Below, in pieces: positions 40,687-49,140 of a stretch of 64,000 bases of DNA (its first letter is position 1; each line of letters opens with the position of its first letter). The notes beneath the pieces were generated by a model. That model saw nothing but the letters and a program-made list of their open reading frames with translations, was not told the DNA's origin and made no database searches. A program made the translations under genes and the position numbers. This stretch comes from CAZOVB01 sp964583095 (GTDB taxonomy: Bacteria; Planctomycetota; Phycisphaerae; SM23-33), in the NCBI GenBank assembly GCA_964583095.1, contig CAZOVB010000005.1:1-64000 (forward strand), in the 5' to 3' direction.

Positions 40687-42975
40687 ATGTCCCTCAAAGA
40701 CCGCATCAAGCACAAAGCCTACCAACTCGGAGCCGATCTTGTCGGCGTCGGCGATATCGATCGCTGCAAGCACGCACCCAAGATGATGAGCCCCCAGGGC
40801 CTGATGCCCGAGGCGAAGTCCGTCATCGTGATGGCCATCCACTACCCGGACGTCTGCATCGAACTGGGCGGCGAAAGCCATCCCCAGCACATGGGTCCCT
40901 ACCATACCCAGAACCTGATGAACCAGCGCCTCGACGAGATGTCCTACCGCCTGGCATCGGAACTGGAACGCATGGGTGCAAAAGCGATCCCCATCGTCTC
41001 GAGCAACATCTGGCGCTACAACCAGTACAAGGAGCTGGACGCGATCTTCGCCCCGGACGTCAGTCACATCTACATGGCCGTGGTGGCTGGGCTTGCGGAA
41101 ATCGGCTACAACGGCCTGGCCATGACGCCCGAGTACGGCTCGCGGGCGCGGTTCATCACCGTCATCACCGACGTCGAATTGGAGCCGGACCCGCTGATCG
41201 AGCCGGGCAGCATCTGCGATCGCTGCATGCTCTGCCGCAAGCACTGCCCCACCGGCGCGCTTTCCAAGGAGATCGACGGGGAACACGTTCTCAAGATCGA
41301 CCCTTACGAATACCGCTTCCCCAACAAGAACCTCTGGCGATGCGCCTGGGCGGAGCACTTCAAGCTGGACCTGGATATGGAGATCCCCGAGAAGGTCGAT
41401 GAAGCGGTGATCCTGGAAAAGGTCCACGAGCACGGCCTGCGGGCGGGCGAGGCCGGCCAGTGCCACAAGTACTGCCTGCCTAAGCACCTGCGGAGCTTCG
41501 ACCGGTCCTACAGTACCACGCCGATGCGCAAGTATCCCAACGAGGGGAGTTCTCCCACGCGGGATCAGATTGACCGACTGCTGGCCAGGCCCCTGGCCGA
41601 CGGTGCGGATCGGCTGATCGTCTTCTCAGCCCAGTCGCTCAAGGAACACCGAATCGACCTGGAGAAATACCTGCCCGGCGCTGCCTCGGCCGTGCTGCTG
41701 CTGGTCGATCCCGACCTGACGGCCTCGGACCCGGGCGTCAGGGAAGGCGCCCACTACCAGGTCAACTCGCTCTGCTACGACCTGACCCGGGGACTGGAGC
41801 AACTGGGCGCCCGGACCTACATGGACTTCCACTGGCGGGCTTGTCAGCCGGACGATTCGCCCAATGCCCAACCTCCCCATCGCCTTTTGGCTACGATGCC
41901 CGAGATGGCCGGCAAGACCGTCGCCGCCAACGCCATTGTCACCCGCCTGGAGCTGCCCGAGCAGGAACGAAACGCGCGGATCCAAGCGTCACTCGATGCC
42001 GGCAACGCCCAGGCCGACGTCACCGAAGACCTCCGGGCCTTGGCAAGCAGATGGGGTGCGGACCTGACAGGCGTCGCCTCTGTCGAACGGATAGACCAGC
42101 TCGCCGACCAGCTCCGAGACGTCTTTGAAGGCCAGGAAATCCTCGACGCCAGAGATAATTCCTCCCCCTACACCCCGTGGAAACCGGAAATCACGAGCCA
42201 CACACGGCAGGTCCGCACGGCCGGCGATTGGCTCGAAGGGGCCAGGTCCGTGCTGGTCTTTGGCCTGAGGTACCACGCAGCGGTGCTCGACCAGGCGACG
42301 CGCCCCCCCGCCGAGGCCGTCGGACCCTACAGCTTCGAGACCTACGTTACCTACCGTATCGGCTGCCAGATCGGCCTGTTCCTCGCCAAACGCCTGCGCG
42401 ACCTGGGATACAAGGCCGTTCTCACCGGAGATCTGACACAGACGGCCTCGCTGACCGCCACCCCTCGCGAACCCGAGCCGGATCTGTTCTCGAACCGCTT
42501 TGCGGCCGTGGCGGCCGGGCTGGGGTGGCTCACCACCAGCGGCCACCTCTGCACGCCCCAATTCGGTCTGCGTCAGCGGGTAATGGCCCTGGTGACCGAC
42601 GCGCCGCTGCAAGCCGGCGATCTTCTGGCTCCCAGCAGCCAACAGGATGTCTGCCAAACCTGCGACGAGCCGTGCATCTCGGCCTGCCCGTCCCGGGCCT
42701 TTACGGGCCAACGGGTGGAACTCACCTGCCAGGAAAAGCGATACAGCTTCGTCCGAACCGATCCGCTGCGCTGCGACTGGTCCAAGCGATACGCCCTGAC
42801 GGCCAAGAGCGGGTTCGGATATATCGGTTCGCCCGCCGACGTGGAAGCGCCCGAGCGCATTACCCCCGATACGCTGGCAGAGGCGCTGACGCACCACGAC
42901 CCGATCAAGAAGTTCCGCCCCGTCGTGGCTGAGCCCTGCGTGATCGAATGCCCGCTCAAGGCCCCGGGCAGGTGA
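40687..42975 (+). CDS. Tandem QueG/epoxyqueuosine-reductase-like iron-sulfur protein (duplicated fusion)
   Basis: 762 residues from ATG 40687, behind GCAGGAG. Two diverged copies of a QueG-like module are joined. The first (about 1-300) has LGADLVGVGDIDRC, SVIVMAIHYP, LAEIGYNGLAMTPEYGSRARF and ferredoxin motif CDRCMLCRKHCPTGAL. The second (about 450-760) has WGADLTGVASVERID, SVLVFGLRYHAAV, GLGWLTTSGHLCTPQFGLRQR and CQTCDEPCISACPSRAF. QueG itself is ~330-390 residues and uses cobalamin plus two [4Fe-4S] clusters. Function is unknown; a reductase or activator of a corrinoid system is conceivable. Confidence 0.78.
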   Translation: MSLKDRIKHKAYQLGADLVGVGDIDRCKHAPKMMSPQGLMPEAKSVIVMAIHYPDVCIELGGESHPQHMGPYHTQNLMNQRLDEMSYRLASELERMGAKAIPIVSSNIWRYNQYKELDAIFAPDVSHIYMAVVAGLAEIGYNGLAMTPEYGSRARFITVITDVELEPDPLIEPGSICDRCMLCRKHCPTGALSKEIDGEHVLKIDPYEYRFPNKNLWRCAWAEHFKLDLDMEIPEKVDEAVILEKVHEHGLRAGEAGQCHKYCLPKHLRSFDRSYSTTPMRKYPNEGSSPTRDQIDRLLARPLADGADRLIVFSAQSLKEHRIDLEKYLPGAASAVLLLVDPDLTASDPGVREGAHYQVNSLCYDLTRGLEQLGARTYMDFHWRACQPDDSPNAQPPHRLLATMPEMAGKTVAANAIVTRLELPEQERNARIQASLDAGNAQADVTEDLRALASRWGADLTGVASVERIDQLADQLRDVFEGQEILDARDNSSPYTPWKPEITSHTRQVRTAGDWLEGARSVLVFGLRYHAAVLDQATRPPAEAVGPYSFETYVTYRIGCQIGLFLAKRLRDLGYKAVLTGDLTQTASLTATPREPEPDLFSNRFAAVAAGLGWLTTSGHLCTPQFGLRQRVMALVTDAPLQAGDLLAPSSQQDVCQTCDEPCISACPSRAFTGQRVELTCQEKRYSFVRTDPLRCDWSKRYALTAKSGFGYIGSPADVEAPERITPDTLAEALTHHDPIKKFRPVVAEPCVIECPLKAPGR

Positions 42976-43092
42976 GCAGGCCCCTTGCAGGATTTGCCAT
43001 CCCTTCGGGCCGATTCGCCATGGACCGGCCGGCAGGCCCGGCGTAGCCTGCACCCCTTACAGAACAGCCATTGGGTCAACTGAGGAACACAC

Positions 43093-44196
43093 ATGCGAAG
43101 CATCAACGAGTTTCGGTTCGGGCTCAACTACGTGCCCTCCAAACGCTGGTACTACTGCTGGAACGACTTTGCTCCCGATGAGATTGCCGAGGACCTCGAC
43201 GCGGTTGCCGCCGTCGGGGCCGACCACATCCGCCTGATGACCATCTGGCCCTGGTTCCATCCGGACCCGGACTGGGTCAGCCCCGCCCACTTGGACAGGC
43301 TGGGGACGGTGATGGACCTGGCGGCCGAGCGGAACCTGGATGTGCTGGTCACCGCGTTCTGCGGCTGGCTCTCCGGCCATGCCTTCCATCCCGGCTGGGA
43401 GCGCAATCGCGACTTCTTCACCGATGCGTTCATGAACCAACGGCAGGAGTTCTACCTTCGCGAGCTGGCCAAAGCGGTCGCCGACAGAAAGAACTTCATG
43501 GGCTTTGACCTGGGCAACGAGCTCAACTGCTGCTGGGGCACGGGCAACCGCACGGCCGGAGATGCCTGGTCCAAACGCATGCTGGACGTCTGCGCCGAGA
43601 TCGCTCCCGAGGGCGTCCACGTCAACGGCGTCAATCACGCGCCCTTCTTCAAAGAGGCCACCTTCAGCCCCGAGGGCCTGTCCGCAACGCAGGAGATCGT
43701 CAGCCTGCATGCCTGGGTGGAGTTCACCCACGCCCTCAAGCGGTGCGGCCCATTGGATCCGCAGTCGATCCACCTGCCCGCGGCGATGACCGCCCTGGCC
43801 AAGGCGTATGCGAACGATCCGGCCAAGCCTGTCTGGATCCAGGAATTCGGGGCCAGCGAAGCGTGGATGCCGGCATCGATCATCCCCGAGTTCATGGAGA
43901 GAACCATCCGCAGCGCCGCAAAGGCCGGGGCAACCTGGTTCACCTGGTGGTGCAGCCACGACATCTCCCGCAACTTTTGCCTGGAGGAGCTCGAATACAC
44001 GCTGGGCCTGATGACCGTGGAGAACCGCCCCAAACCCCAGGCTCAGACGTTCCGGAAGCTGGCTGAGGAATTCCGCGCCCGGAGTCGGGCCGAAGTCCAG
44101 GCCGACTGGGACGTCCCCGCCCCGCCACCGGCGCCAAAGAACCTCGAGGCCACCTGGGCCTGGCTGGAGGACTGGATCGCCCGACACACCGGCTGA
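43093..44196 (+). CDS. GH5-like (clan A) glycoside hydrolase, probably cytoplasmic
   Basis: 367 residues, no signal peptide. The TIM-barrel signatures of clan GH-A are present: the acid/base Glu143 in GFDLGNELN and the nucleophile Glu251 in WIQEFGAS, with GADHIRLMTIWPWFHP near the first strands and GATWFTWWCSHD at strand 8. Substrate cannot be set, though mannan, xylan or glucan oligosaccharides are typical for the clan. It follows the QueG-like gene by 117 bases and may be in the IclR operon. Confidence 0.83.
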   Translation: MRSINEFRFGLNYVPSKRWYYCWNDFAPDEIAEDLDAVAAVGADHIRLMTIWPWFHPDPDWVSPAHLDRLGTVMDLAAERNLDVLVTAFCGWLSGHAFHPGWERNRDFFTDAFMNQRQEFYLRELAKAVADRKNFMGFDLGNELNCCWGTGNRTAGDAWSKRMLDVCAEIAPEGVHVNGVNHAPFFKEATFSPEGLSATQEIVSLHAWVEFTHALKRCGPLDPQSIHLPAAMTALAKAYANDPAKPVWIQEFGASEAWMPASIIPEFMERTIRSAAKAGATWFTWWCSHDISRNFCLEELEYTLGLMTVENRPKPQAQTFRKLAEEFRARSRAEVQADWDVPAPPPAPKNLEATWAWLEDWIARHTG

Positions 44197-44232
44197 GCGT
44201 GCAAGTTTTCTGAAGCGAAATACGCAGCCGAT

Positions 44233-44261
44233 TTGATAATCGTATTACGAAGTAATACCAT
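44233..44261 (+). promoter_or_regulatory. Promoter of the zinc uptake operon, TTGATA-N17-TACCAT
   Basis: TTGATA (44233-44238) and TACCAT (44256-44261) at exact 17-base spacing; the spacer and -10 region contain the palindrome at 44242-44258. Confidence 0.65.
44242..44258 (+). promoter_or_regulatory. Perfect palindrome, probable operator of the zinc uptake operon
   Basis: GTATTAC-GAA-GTAATAC: 7-bp arms with a three-base centre, lying between the -35 and -10 boxes and touching the -10. A bound protein here would block RNA polymerase. The first gene encodes a small RHH protein, whose family binds such short palindromes. Confidence 0.7.
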
Positions 44262-44296
44262 AATCGACAGGAACACTTTCTTTCGGGAGCCTGTCG

Positions 44297-44575
44297 ATGA
44301 GTGCGAAGCAATCGGTGATCAGCCTGAAGGTGGATGAGGCGCTGCTCGAAGCGCTTCGTCCGGTCCCAAACCGCAGTGAGTTCATTCGCGACGCGATCCT
44401 GGCCGCCCTGGATTCCGCCTGTCCGCTCTGCGGCGGGACGGGAATCCTCAGCGCCGGACAGAAGGAACACTGGCAGAGGTTCGCCCGGACCCACCGCCTC
44501 ACCGAGTGCGGTGACTGTCACGAGGTCCATCTGACCTGCACGCTGGAGTCGGCCGGAAGGGGGGGGCGATCATGA
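44297..44575 (+). CDS. Ribbon-helix-helix protein with zinc-ribbon-like C-terminal half, likely metalloregulator
   Basis: 92 residues. Residues 5-40 (QSVISLKVDEALLEALRPVPNRSEFIRDAILAAL) fit the ribbon-helix-helix fold. Residues 43-82 hold CPLCGGTG, a His/Gln helix, and HRLTECGDCHEVHLTC, giving two CxxC pairs plus further His and Cys. It overlaps the znuA-type gene by four bases (ATGA), and a perfect palindrome sits in the promoter. I infer a Zn-sensing repressor of its own operon. It is unlike NikR, which uses an ACT domain, and unlike Zur. Confidence 0.75.
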   Translation: MSAKQSVISLKVDEALLEALRPVPNRSEFIRDAILAALDSACPLCGGTGILSAGQKEHWQRFARTHRLTECGDCHEVHLTCTLESAGRGGRS

Positions 44576-45591
44576 GAATCCCTGCCCTTGTCCTCACCTC
44601 GGCCCTGGTTCTCACTGCCCTGTTCGCGCCCGGCTGCGATGAACCCGCAACCCGCCGGAAGGGCCAGCCCGTTCGCGTCGCGGCCAGTCTTGCGCCCCTG
44701 GCCGATTTGGTCGAGCGGATCGGGGGCAACCACGTGGAGATCAAGACGCTCATCGGGCCCGGGAAGAACCCGCACAATTACAACCCGCCCATGCGCGATT
44801 ACGTCTGGCTGGAAGATGCGCAGATGCTGGTGCTCATCGGCACGACGTTCGAGTCCCAGTTGGCCAGGAAGGTAACGGAAGCCTATGGCCAGGTGAAAAT
44901 CGTCGAAACACAGGAGGGGCTGGACCTGGAAGACCTCTCCAAACCAAGCCATGAACCGCATGGCCAGGGGGAACACGAGCAGCTTCCCGGCGATGCCCAC
45001 GCAAACCATGAACACGACCAGGCCGAGGACCACGATGAACATCAGGGCCATCACGAACATCAAGGCCACGACCACGCCGGGCTGGACCCGCACATCTGGC
45101 TGGATCCGATCCTCGTTCGCGACCACATCGCCCCGCGAATCGCCCAGGCGCTGATTACCGAAGCCCCCGAGTTCGAAGACGATTTCCGCGCGAATCTCCG
45201 GAAACTCCAGCAGGACCTGACAGAACTGCACAAAGAGCTTAAGGGGGCTCTTGCCCCGCTGGAAGGCAAGACCTTCTACGTGTACCACCCCGCCCTGGGA
45301 CACTTCGCCCGCAGGTACCGGATGAAGCAGGAGGCGATCGAACTGGAGGGAAAAAGCCCCTCTCAGAAGCGCGTGGATGATCTGATCCGACAAGCCAGGG
45401 CCGAGGGCGTAAAAGTTATCTTCGTCCAGGAGCAGTTCCCCTCCCAAAGCGCCAAGACCATCGCCGAACAGATCGACGGTGCGGTCGTTTCGGTCGATCC
45501 CCTCGAAGCCGACTACATCCAGATGCTTCGAAGGTTGGCCGGTACTCTCCGCCGGCAATTGGCCCGACAAGCTTCGGGGACGTCCCGATGA
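44572..45591 (+). CDS. znuA: Zinc ABC transporter substrate-binding lipoprotein (ZnuA-like)
   Basis: 339 residues. The signal ends at the lipobox LFAPGC. The cluster A-1 fold has the metal-site histidines in NPHNYNPP, DPHIWLDP and YHPALGHFARRY. Between them, residues ~125-165 form the His/Asp/Glu-rich flexible loop (NHEHDQAEDHDEHQGHHEHQ) typical of zinc-specific binding proteins. It delivers Zn to the membrane transporter encoded by the next two genes, with which it overlaps by four bases. Confidence 0.94.
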   Translation: MRIPALVLTSALVLTALFAPGCDEPATRRKGQPVRVAASLAPLADLVERIGGNHVEIKTLIGPGKNPHNYNPPMRDYVWLEDAQMLVLIGTTFESQLARKVTEAYGQVKIVETQEGLDLEDLSKPSHEPHGQGEHEQLPGDAHANHEHDQAEDHDEHQGHHEHQGHDHAGLDPHIWLDPILVRDHIAPRIAQALITEAPEFEDDFRANLRKLQQDLTELHKELKGALAPLEGKTFYVYHPALGHFARRYRMKQEAIELEGKSPSQKRVDDLIRQARAEGVKVIFVQEQFPSQSAKTIAEQIDGAVVSVDPLEADYIQMLRRLAGTLRRQLARQASGTSR

Positions 45592-46376
45592 CGCAGACCC
45601 CCTCGGGCCCGCAGTGGGCATTGCAACTGGATAATCTTTCGTTCGCCTATGGGCGGACGGAAATCTTCGCCGGCGCAAGCCTCAACGTCAGGCCCGGACA
45701 GTTCGCATGCATCGTCGGGCCCAATGGAGGGGGCAAGACCACCCTGCTGAAGCTGGTGCTGGGTCTGCTCAAGCCCGACGCCGGCTCGATCCGCGTCCTG
45801 GGCAAGGTCCCGGCAAAGGCACGGAGCCGGGTCGGCTACGTTCCCCAGCATTTGATGTTCGACACGCAGTTTCCCATGACCGTGATGGACGTCGCCCTGA
45901 TGGGACGCCTGGGCTCGACGCGTTGGATCGGCCCGTACCGGCGCAAGGACCGCCGGGCCGTCCGCGATGCCCTGGCCAGGGTGGATCTTGCAGGACTGGC
46001 CGGCGAGCAGTTCGGGGCGCTTTCGGGCGGGCAGCGCCAGCGCGTGCTCATCGCCCGCTGCCTGGGGGCCAAACCCAAACTCCTGCTGCTGGATGAGCCG
46101 ACCGCCAATCTCGACGCCGAGGCGGAGCGGTCCTTCCTCGAGCTGCTCCAGCGACTCAACCGCGACGAAGGCCTGACCATCCTGCTGGTCTCCCACGACG
46201 TGGGATTCGTAACCGAAATGGTCTCAACGGTCATCTGCGTCAACCACCAGATCAGCGTGCACCCGACCGCCGCACTGACCGGCGAGACGATCTCCACGCT
46301 GTACAACCAGGATGTCCGACTGGTCCACCACCGCCACGACTGCCTGGCTGAAGGATGCGAGGACGAGCATGATTGA
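45588..46376 (+). CDS. znuC: Zinc/manganese ABC transporter ATP-binding protein (ZnuC-like)
   Basis: 262 residues. Walker A GPNGGGKTT, Q-loop YVPQHL, signature LSGGQRQRVLIAR, Walker B LLLLDEPTANLD and the switch His in SHDVGF are all present. The C terminus adds a His/Cys-containing tail (HHRHDCLAEGCEDEHD) that might bind metal. It overlaps znuA by 4 and znuB by 8 bases. Confidence 0.95.
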   Translation: MTQTPSGPQWALQLDNLSFAYGRTEIFAGASLNVRPGQFACIVGPNGGGKTTLLKLVLGLLKPDAGSIRVLGKVPAKARSRVGYVPQHLMFDTQFPMTVMDVALMGRLGSTRWIGPYRRKDRRAVRDALARVDLAGLAGEQFGALSGGQRQRVLIARCLGAKPKLLLLDEPTANLDAEAERSFLELLQRLNRDEGLTILLVSHDVGFVTEMVSTVICVNHQISVHPTAALTGETISTLYNQDVRLVHHRHDCLAEGCEDEHD

Positions 46377-47217
46377 GTACCTCACCGACCTGGGACACAG
46401 CACGACCGTCCAGCGTGCCCTGGTGGCGGGGTTGCTGGCCTCGACCGCCTGCGGCGTGGTGGGCACGTACGTGGTCGTCCGACGCATCACCTACATCGCC
46501 GGGGGCATCACCCACTGCGTCCTTGGCGGGATCGGAGCGGCGATCTACCTCAACAAGGTCCACGGCTGGACCTTTCTGGAACCGATTCACGGAGCCACCT
46601 TCGCCGCCCTGCTGGCTGCGGCGATCATCGGTTTCGTCTCGCTGCGACTCAAACAGCGCGAGGACACCATCATCAGCGCCCTTTGGGCGATGGGCATGGC
46701 CCTGGGGATCCTGTTCATCGAGTTGACGCCGGGCTACTCCGCGGGCCTGATGGGGTACCTCTTCGGCGATATCGCGCTGGTCTCCCTCTCCAACCTCTAC
46801 CTGCTGGCAGGTTTGAACGTCCTGGTCATCGCCCTGGCGCTGCTGTTCTACAAGCAGTTCCTGGCCGTCTGCTACGATGAGCAGTTCGCCCGGGCCCGGG
46901 GAGTCCATGTAGAAGGGTTCTACCTGCTCCTGCTGGGAATGACCGCCCTGACGGTGGTACTGGTGACCACGGTTGTGGGGATCCTCCTGGTCATCGCCCT
47001 GCTGGCCCTTCCGGTGGCGATTGGCAGTTACTTTGCCGGAAGGCTCTGGCAGGTCATGGGACTGGCCGCAGCGCTGAGCTGCCTGTTTACGGTTCTCGGG
47101 CAGGGGATGGCGTATCGGCCCGGTTGGCCCACGGGGGCGACCATCGTCCTGCTGGCCGGCGGAACCTTCCTGATCCTCACACTGGCAAGATCCCTCATAC
47201 GCAAGCCCAGTGCCTAA
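46369..47217 (+). CDS. znuB: Zinc/manganese ABC transporter permease (ZnuB-like)
   Basis: 282 residues from ATG 46369 within the znuC end. About eight membrane helices in the ABC-3 permease pattern, with GTYVVVRRITYIAGGITHCVLGGIGAA near the N terminus, REDTIISALWAMGMALGILFI and LLVIALLALPVAIGSYFAGR. It completes the regulator-znuA-znuC-znuB operon. Confidence 0.95.
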   Translation: MIEYLTDLGHSTTVQRALVAGLLASTACGVVGTYVVVRRITYIAGGITHCVLGGIGAAIYLNKVHGWTFLEPIHGATFAALLAAAIIGFVSLRLKQREDTIISALWAMGMALGILFIELTPGYSAGLMGYLFGDIALVSLSNLYLLAGLNVLVIALALLFYKQFLAVCYDEQFARARGVHVEGFYLLLLGMTALTVVLVTTVVGILLVIALLALPVAIGSYFAGRLWQVMGLAAALSCLFTVLGQGMAYRPGWPTGATIVLLAGGTFLILTLARSLIRKPSA

Positions 47218-47230
47218 GGGCCCACGAGCT

Positions 47231-48625
47231 TCAGGCGATCAGATCCAGGATGTCATAGTCCTCCGGGGCGGCATGGGGGTCTTCCCAGGCTTCCATCTCG
47301 AAGCGCCGGACCTCCCTGCCGGCCATCGACGCCCGGTGCGCACAGGCCAATCCTGTAATCGCCCGGGCGATCCAGAAGGCCATCGCGGATGCACAGACAG
47401 CCGCCCCAAGCCAGAGGCCCTGCCGGGCGCAGGCAGCGACCACCAGTCCGGTCAGAAGCGCCGCCCCCAGGGCCGCAATCGCCCAGGCGCGGGTGCGGAT
47501 CCCCGCCTGTTTGGCACTTCGGGCGGCTTGAGACTGAATCTCCGCCACATCCTGGGCCAGCGGCGGAGCCACCTGGTCGGTATGGCGCTCGAAGACGAAG
47601 GCACTGGGACAACGTCGAACGATCGTGGCAGAGAGGGTCTCGTAGGCTTCGCCCGCGCAGCGGAATTCCAGGCTCCTCCCGGCCGCGAAGAGCTGAATCC
47701 TGCCCCAACGGATCGTGAAATCCAGCTCATGCACATCCAGAACGATCAAATCGACGCGTTCCAGGTCGATCTGCCTTCGGGCCAGCAGGTCCCGTTTGCC
47801 GACGCAACCGGGCTTCAACTCCACGCGCTGAAGATGCAAGGCTGCGGCAATGTAGCCGCCGGCCAGCGCGGCAGAGGTCAGGGCGCAGACCAGGAAGATA
47901 CCGGTCGCAGACGGCGAGCCGGGCACGGCAAAGCACAGCCAGGCCCCCACGGTCAGCCCAACGCACGCCCCCAGCCAAGGCCCGGTTCTGCAGAGTCCGC
48001 GGGAAGGCAGAGGCACGCGTCGCAGACCCGACCCGGTCAGGGCCTTTCGCCACCATTGCAGGAGGGTCTGCTCGTTGCGTTGGACGAAGCCTCGGCTGGA
48101 GGGCAGCGAAACTTCGTCTCTACCGGCCTGGAGAGCGATATCATCGCCCAGGCCCATGAGGTAGACGTCTTTCCATCGGGTCCGTCGGGACAGCAACGCA
48201 AACCGCCGGACAGCGCCCCTGGGATCGATCCTGTGCGTGGCCAGCGCGGGTGCCAGGCCCATGTAGATACAGACAAGACCTGCCCCCATGGCCAGGGCGC
48301 AGACGCAGGCGTGGATGGCCATTGCCCAAAGCCCGCCCGAGACCAGCCAGGAGCCGGAAAGCAGCAGAACCAGCCCGCCCAGAAGCGAAACGATCCCCAG
48401 AGCGTCCAGCCAGAGACCCCGCAGAAGGAGCCTGCTGCGCTGGGCGAAGGTTCGGCTGACGACGAGTTTCTCCGGCCTCACACGGGGCCTGGCTCGGCTG
48501 GGGCGCTGGGGGGGCTCCTCCCGCTGCTGGGCGTCGCGGCTGCGGCGCAGCGAGCCGGTCGACGGGGCCTTGGCCGGGCGGCTCTTGCGACGGGAAGCGG
48601 CTTGTTGGGGTGTTTTTGTCTTCAT
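47231..48625 (-). CDS. Membrane protein of unknown function
   Basis: 464 residues. A basic, Pro/Ser/Arg-rich N-terminal tail of ~55 residues is followed by four paired hydrophobic segments: about 76-96, 103-125, 227-247 and 250-265, plus two more near 400-440. Soluble stretches between them (for example RVELKPGCVGKRDLLARRQIDLERVDLIVLD) have the strand-rich look of a PH-like domain. No family is recognised. It is convergent with znuB with 13 bases between and downstream of the PilZ gene. Confidence 0.6.
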   Translation of the reverse strand: MKTKTPQQAASRRKSRPAKAPSTGSLRRSRDAQQREEPPQRPSRARPRVRPEKLVVSRTFAQRSRLLLRGLWLDALGIVSLLGGLVLLLSGSWLVSGGLWAMAIHACVCALAMGAGLVCIYMGLAPALATHRIDPRGAVRRFALLSRRTRWKDVYLMGLGDDIALQAGRDEVSLPSSRGFVQRNEQTLLQWWRKALTGSGLRRVPLPSRGLCRTGPWLGACVGLTVGAWLCFAVPGSPSATGIFLVCALTSAALAGGYIAAALHLQRVELKPGCVGKRDLLARRQIDLERVDLIVLDVHELDFTIRWGRIQLFAAGRSLEFRCAGEAYETLSATIVRRCPSAFVFERHTDQVAPPLAQDVAEIQSQAARSAKQAGIRTRAWAIAALGAALLTGLVVAACARQGLWLGAAVCASAMAFWIARAITGLACAHRASMAGREVRRFEMEAWEDPHAAPEDYDILDLIA

Positions 48626-48643
48626 GGCCGCCGTTTGCAGGCA

Positions 48644-48661
48644 GGGGCCTTTTCAGGCCCC
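48644..48661 (-). other. Tetraloop hairpin between the PilZ gene and the membrane-protein gene
   Basis: On the minus strand GGGGCCT-GAAA-AGGCCCC, a perfect 7-bp stem with a GNRA-type loop, 19 bases before the membrane-protein ATG. No U-tract follows; a processing or stability element is possible. Confidence 0.4.
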
Positions 48662-48669
48662 CGCGGGCC

Positions 48670-49008
48670 CTAGCTTCCGGAAGCTTCGTCGGAGCTGAAC
48701 TCGACGCCTACCGCGATGTTCCCCACCGCCAGGAGCGGATTGCGATCCACACGGACAATCGTCCCGGGGATCTGCTTCTGGGACAGCTCGGCCATCTCCG
48801 GCTTGCTGTTGACCCCCACGCACACCTTGACCTTCTGGCCCGGATGGACCGGAACGGTGGCGGGGACATACATCAACATGCCGCTGGAACTGATATCCAC
48901 GGTGCGGCCCGGGAAGTCGCGCTGCGTCGGGTCGTGGTAGAACTTCACCCGGGCGGGAACGTTGTATCTCTGTGCGATGCGCCGCTCGGCGGATGGGCTG
49001 CTGCTCAT
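48670..49008 (-). CDS. PilZ-domain protein, putative c-di-GMP receptor
   Basis: 112 residues, essentially one PilZ domain. The c-di-GMP-binding RxxxR motif is R10-R14 (RRIAQR), and the second motif is DISSSGM near residue 38. Relatives change motility or surface growth when c-di-GMP binds. TAGGAG precedes the ATG. No partner is obvious in the neighbourhood. Confidence 0.9.
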   Translation of the reverse strand: MSSSPSAERRIAQRYNVPARVKFYHDPTQRDFPGRTVDISSSGMLMYVPATVPVHPGQKVKVCVGVNSKPEMAELSQKQIPGTIVRVDRNPLLAVGNIAVGVEFSSDEASGS

Positions 49009-49100
49009 GTCGGGCTCCTACAGGAAAAGTCACCTGTATATCGGAACGGCGAGGCGATGCATTTTACGTCCACGCAGTTTTTGCATGCAAGACAATCGCC

Positions 49101-49129
49101 TTGGGACACGCCCGCACTTTTGCTATAAA
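49101..49129 (+). promoter_or_regulatory. Promoter of the PBP4-type gene, TTGGGA-N17-TATAAA
   Basis: TTGGGA (49101-49106) and TATAAA (49124-49129), 17 bases apart, 11 bases before ATG 49141. Confidence 0.6.
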
Positions 49130-49140
49130 CAGTCACGGTC

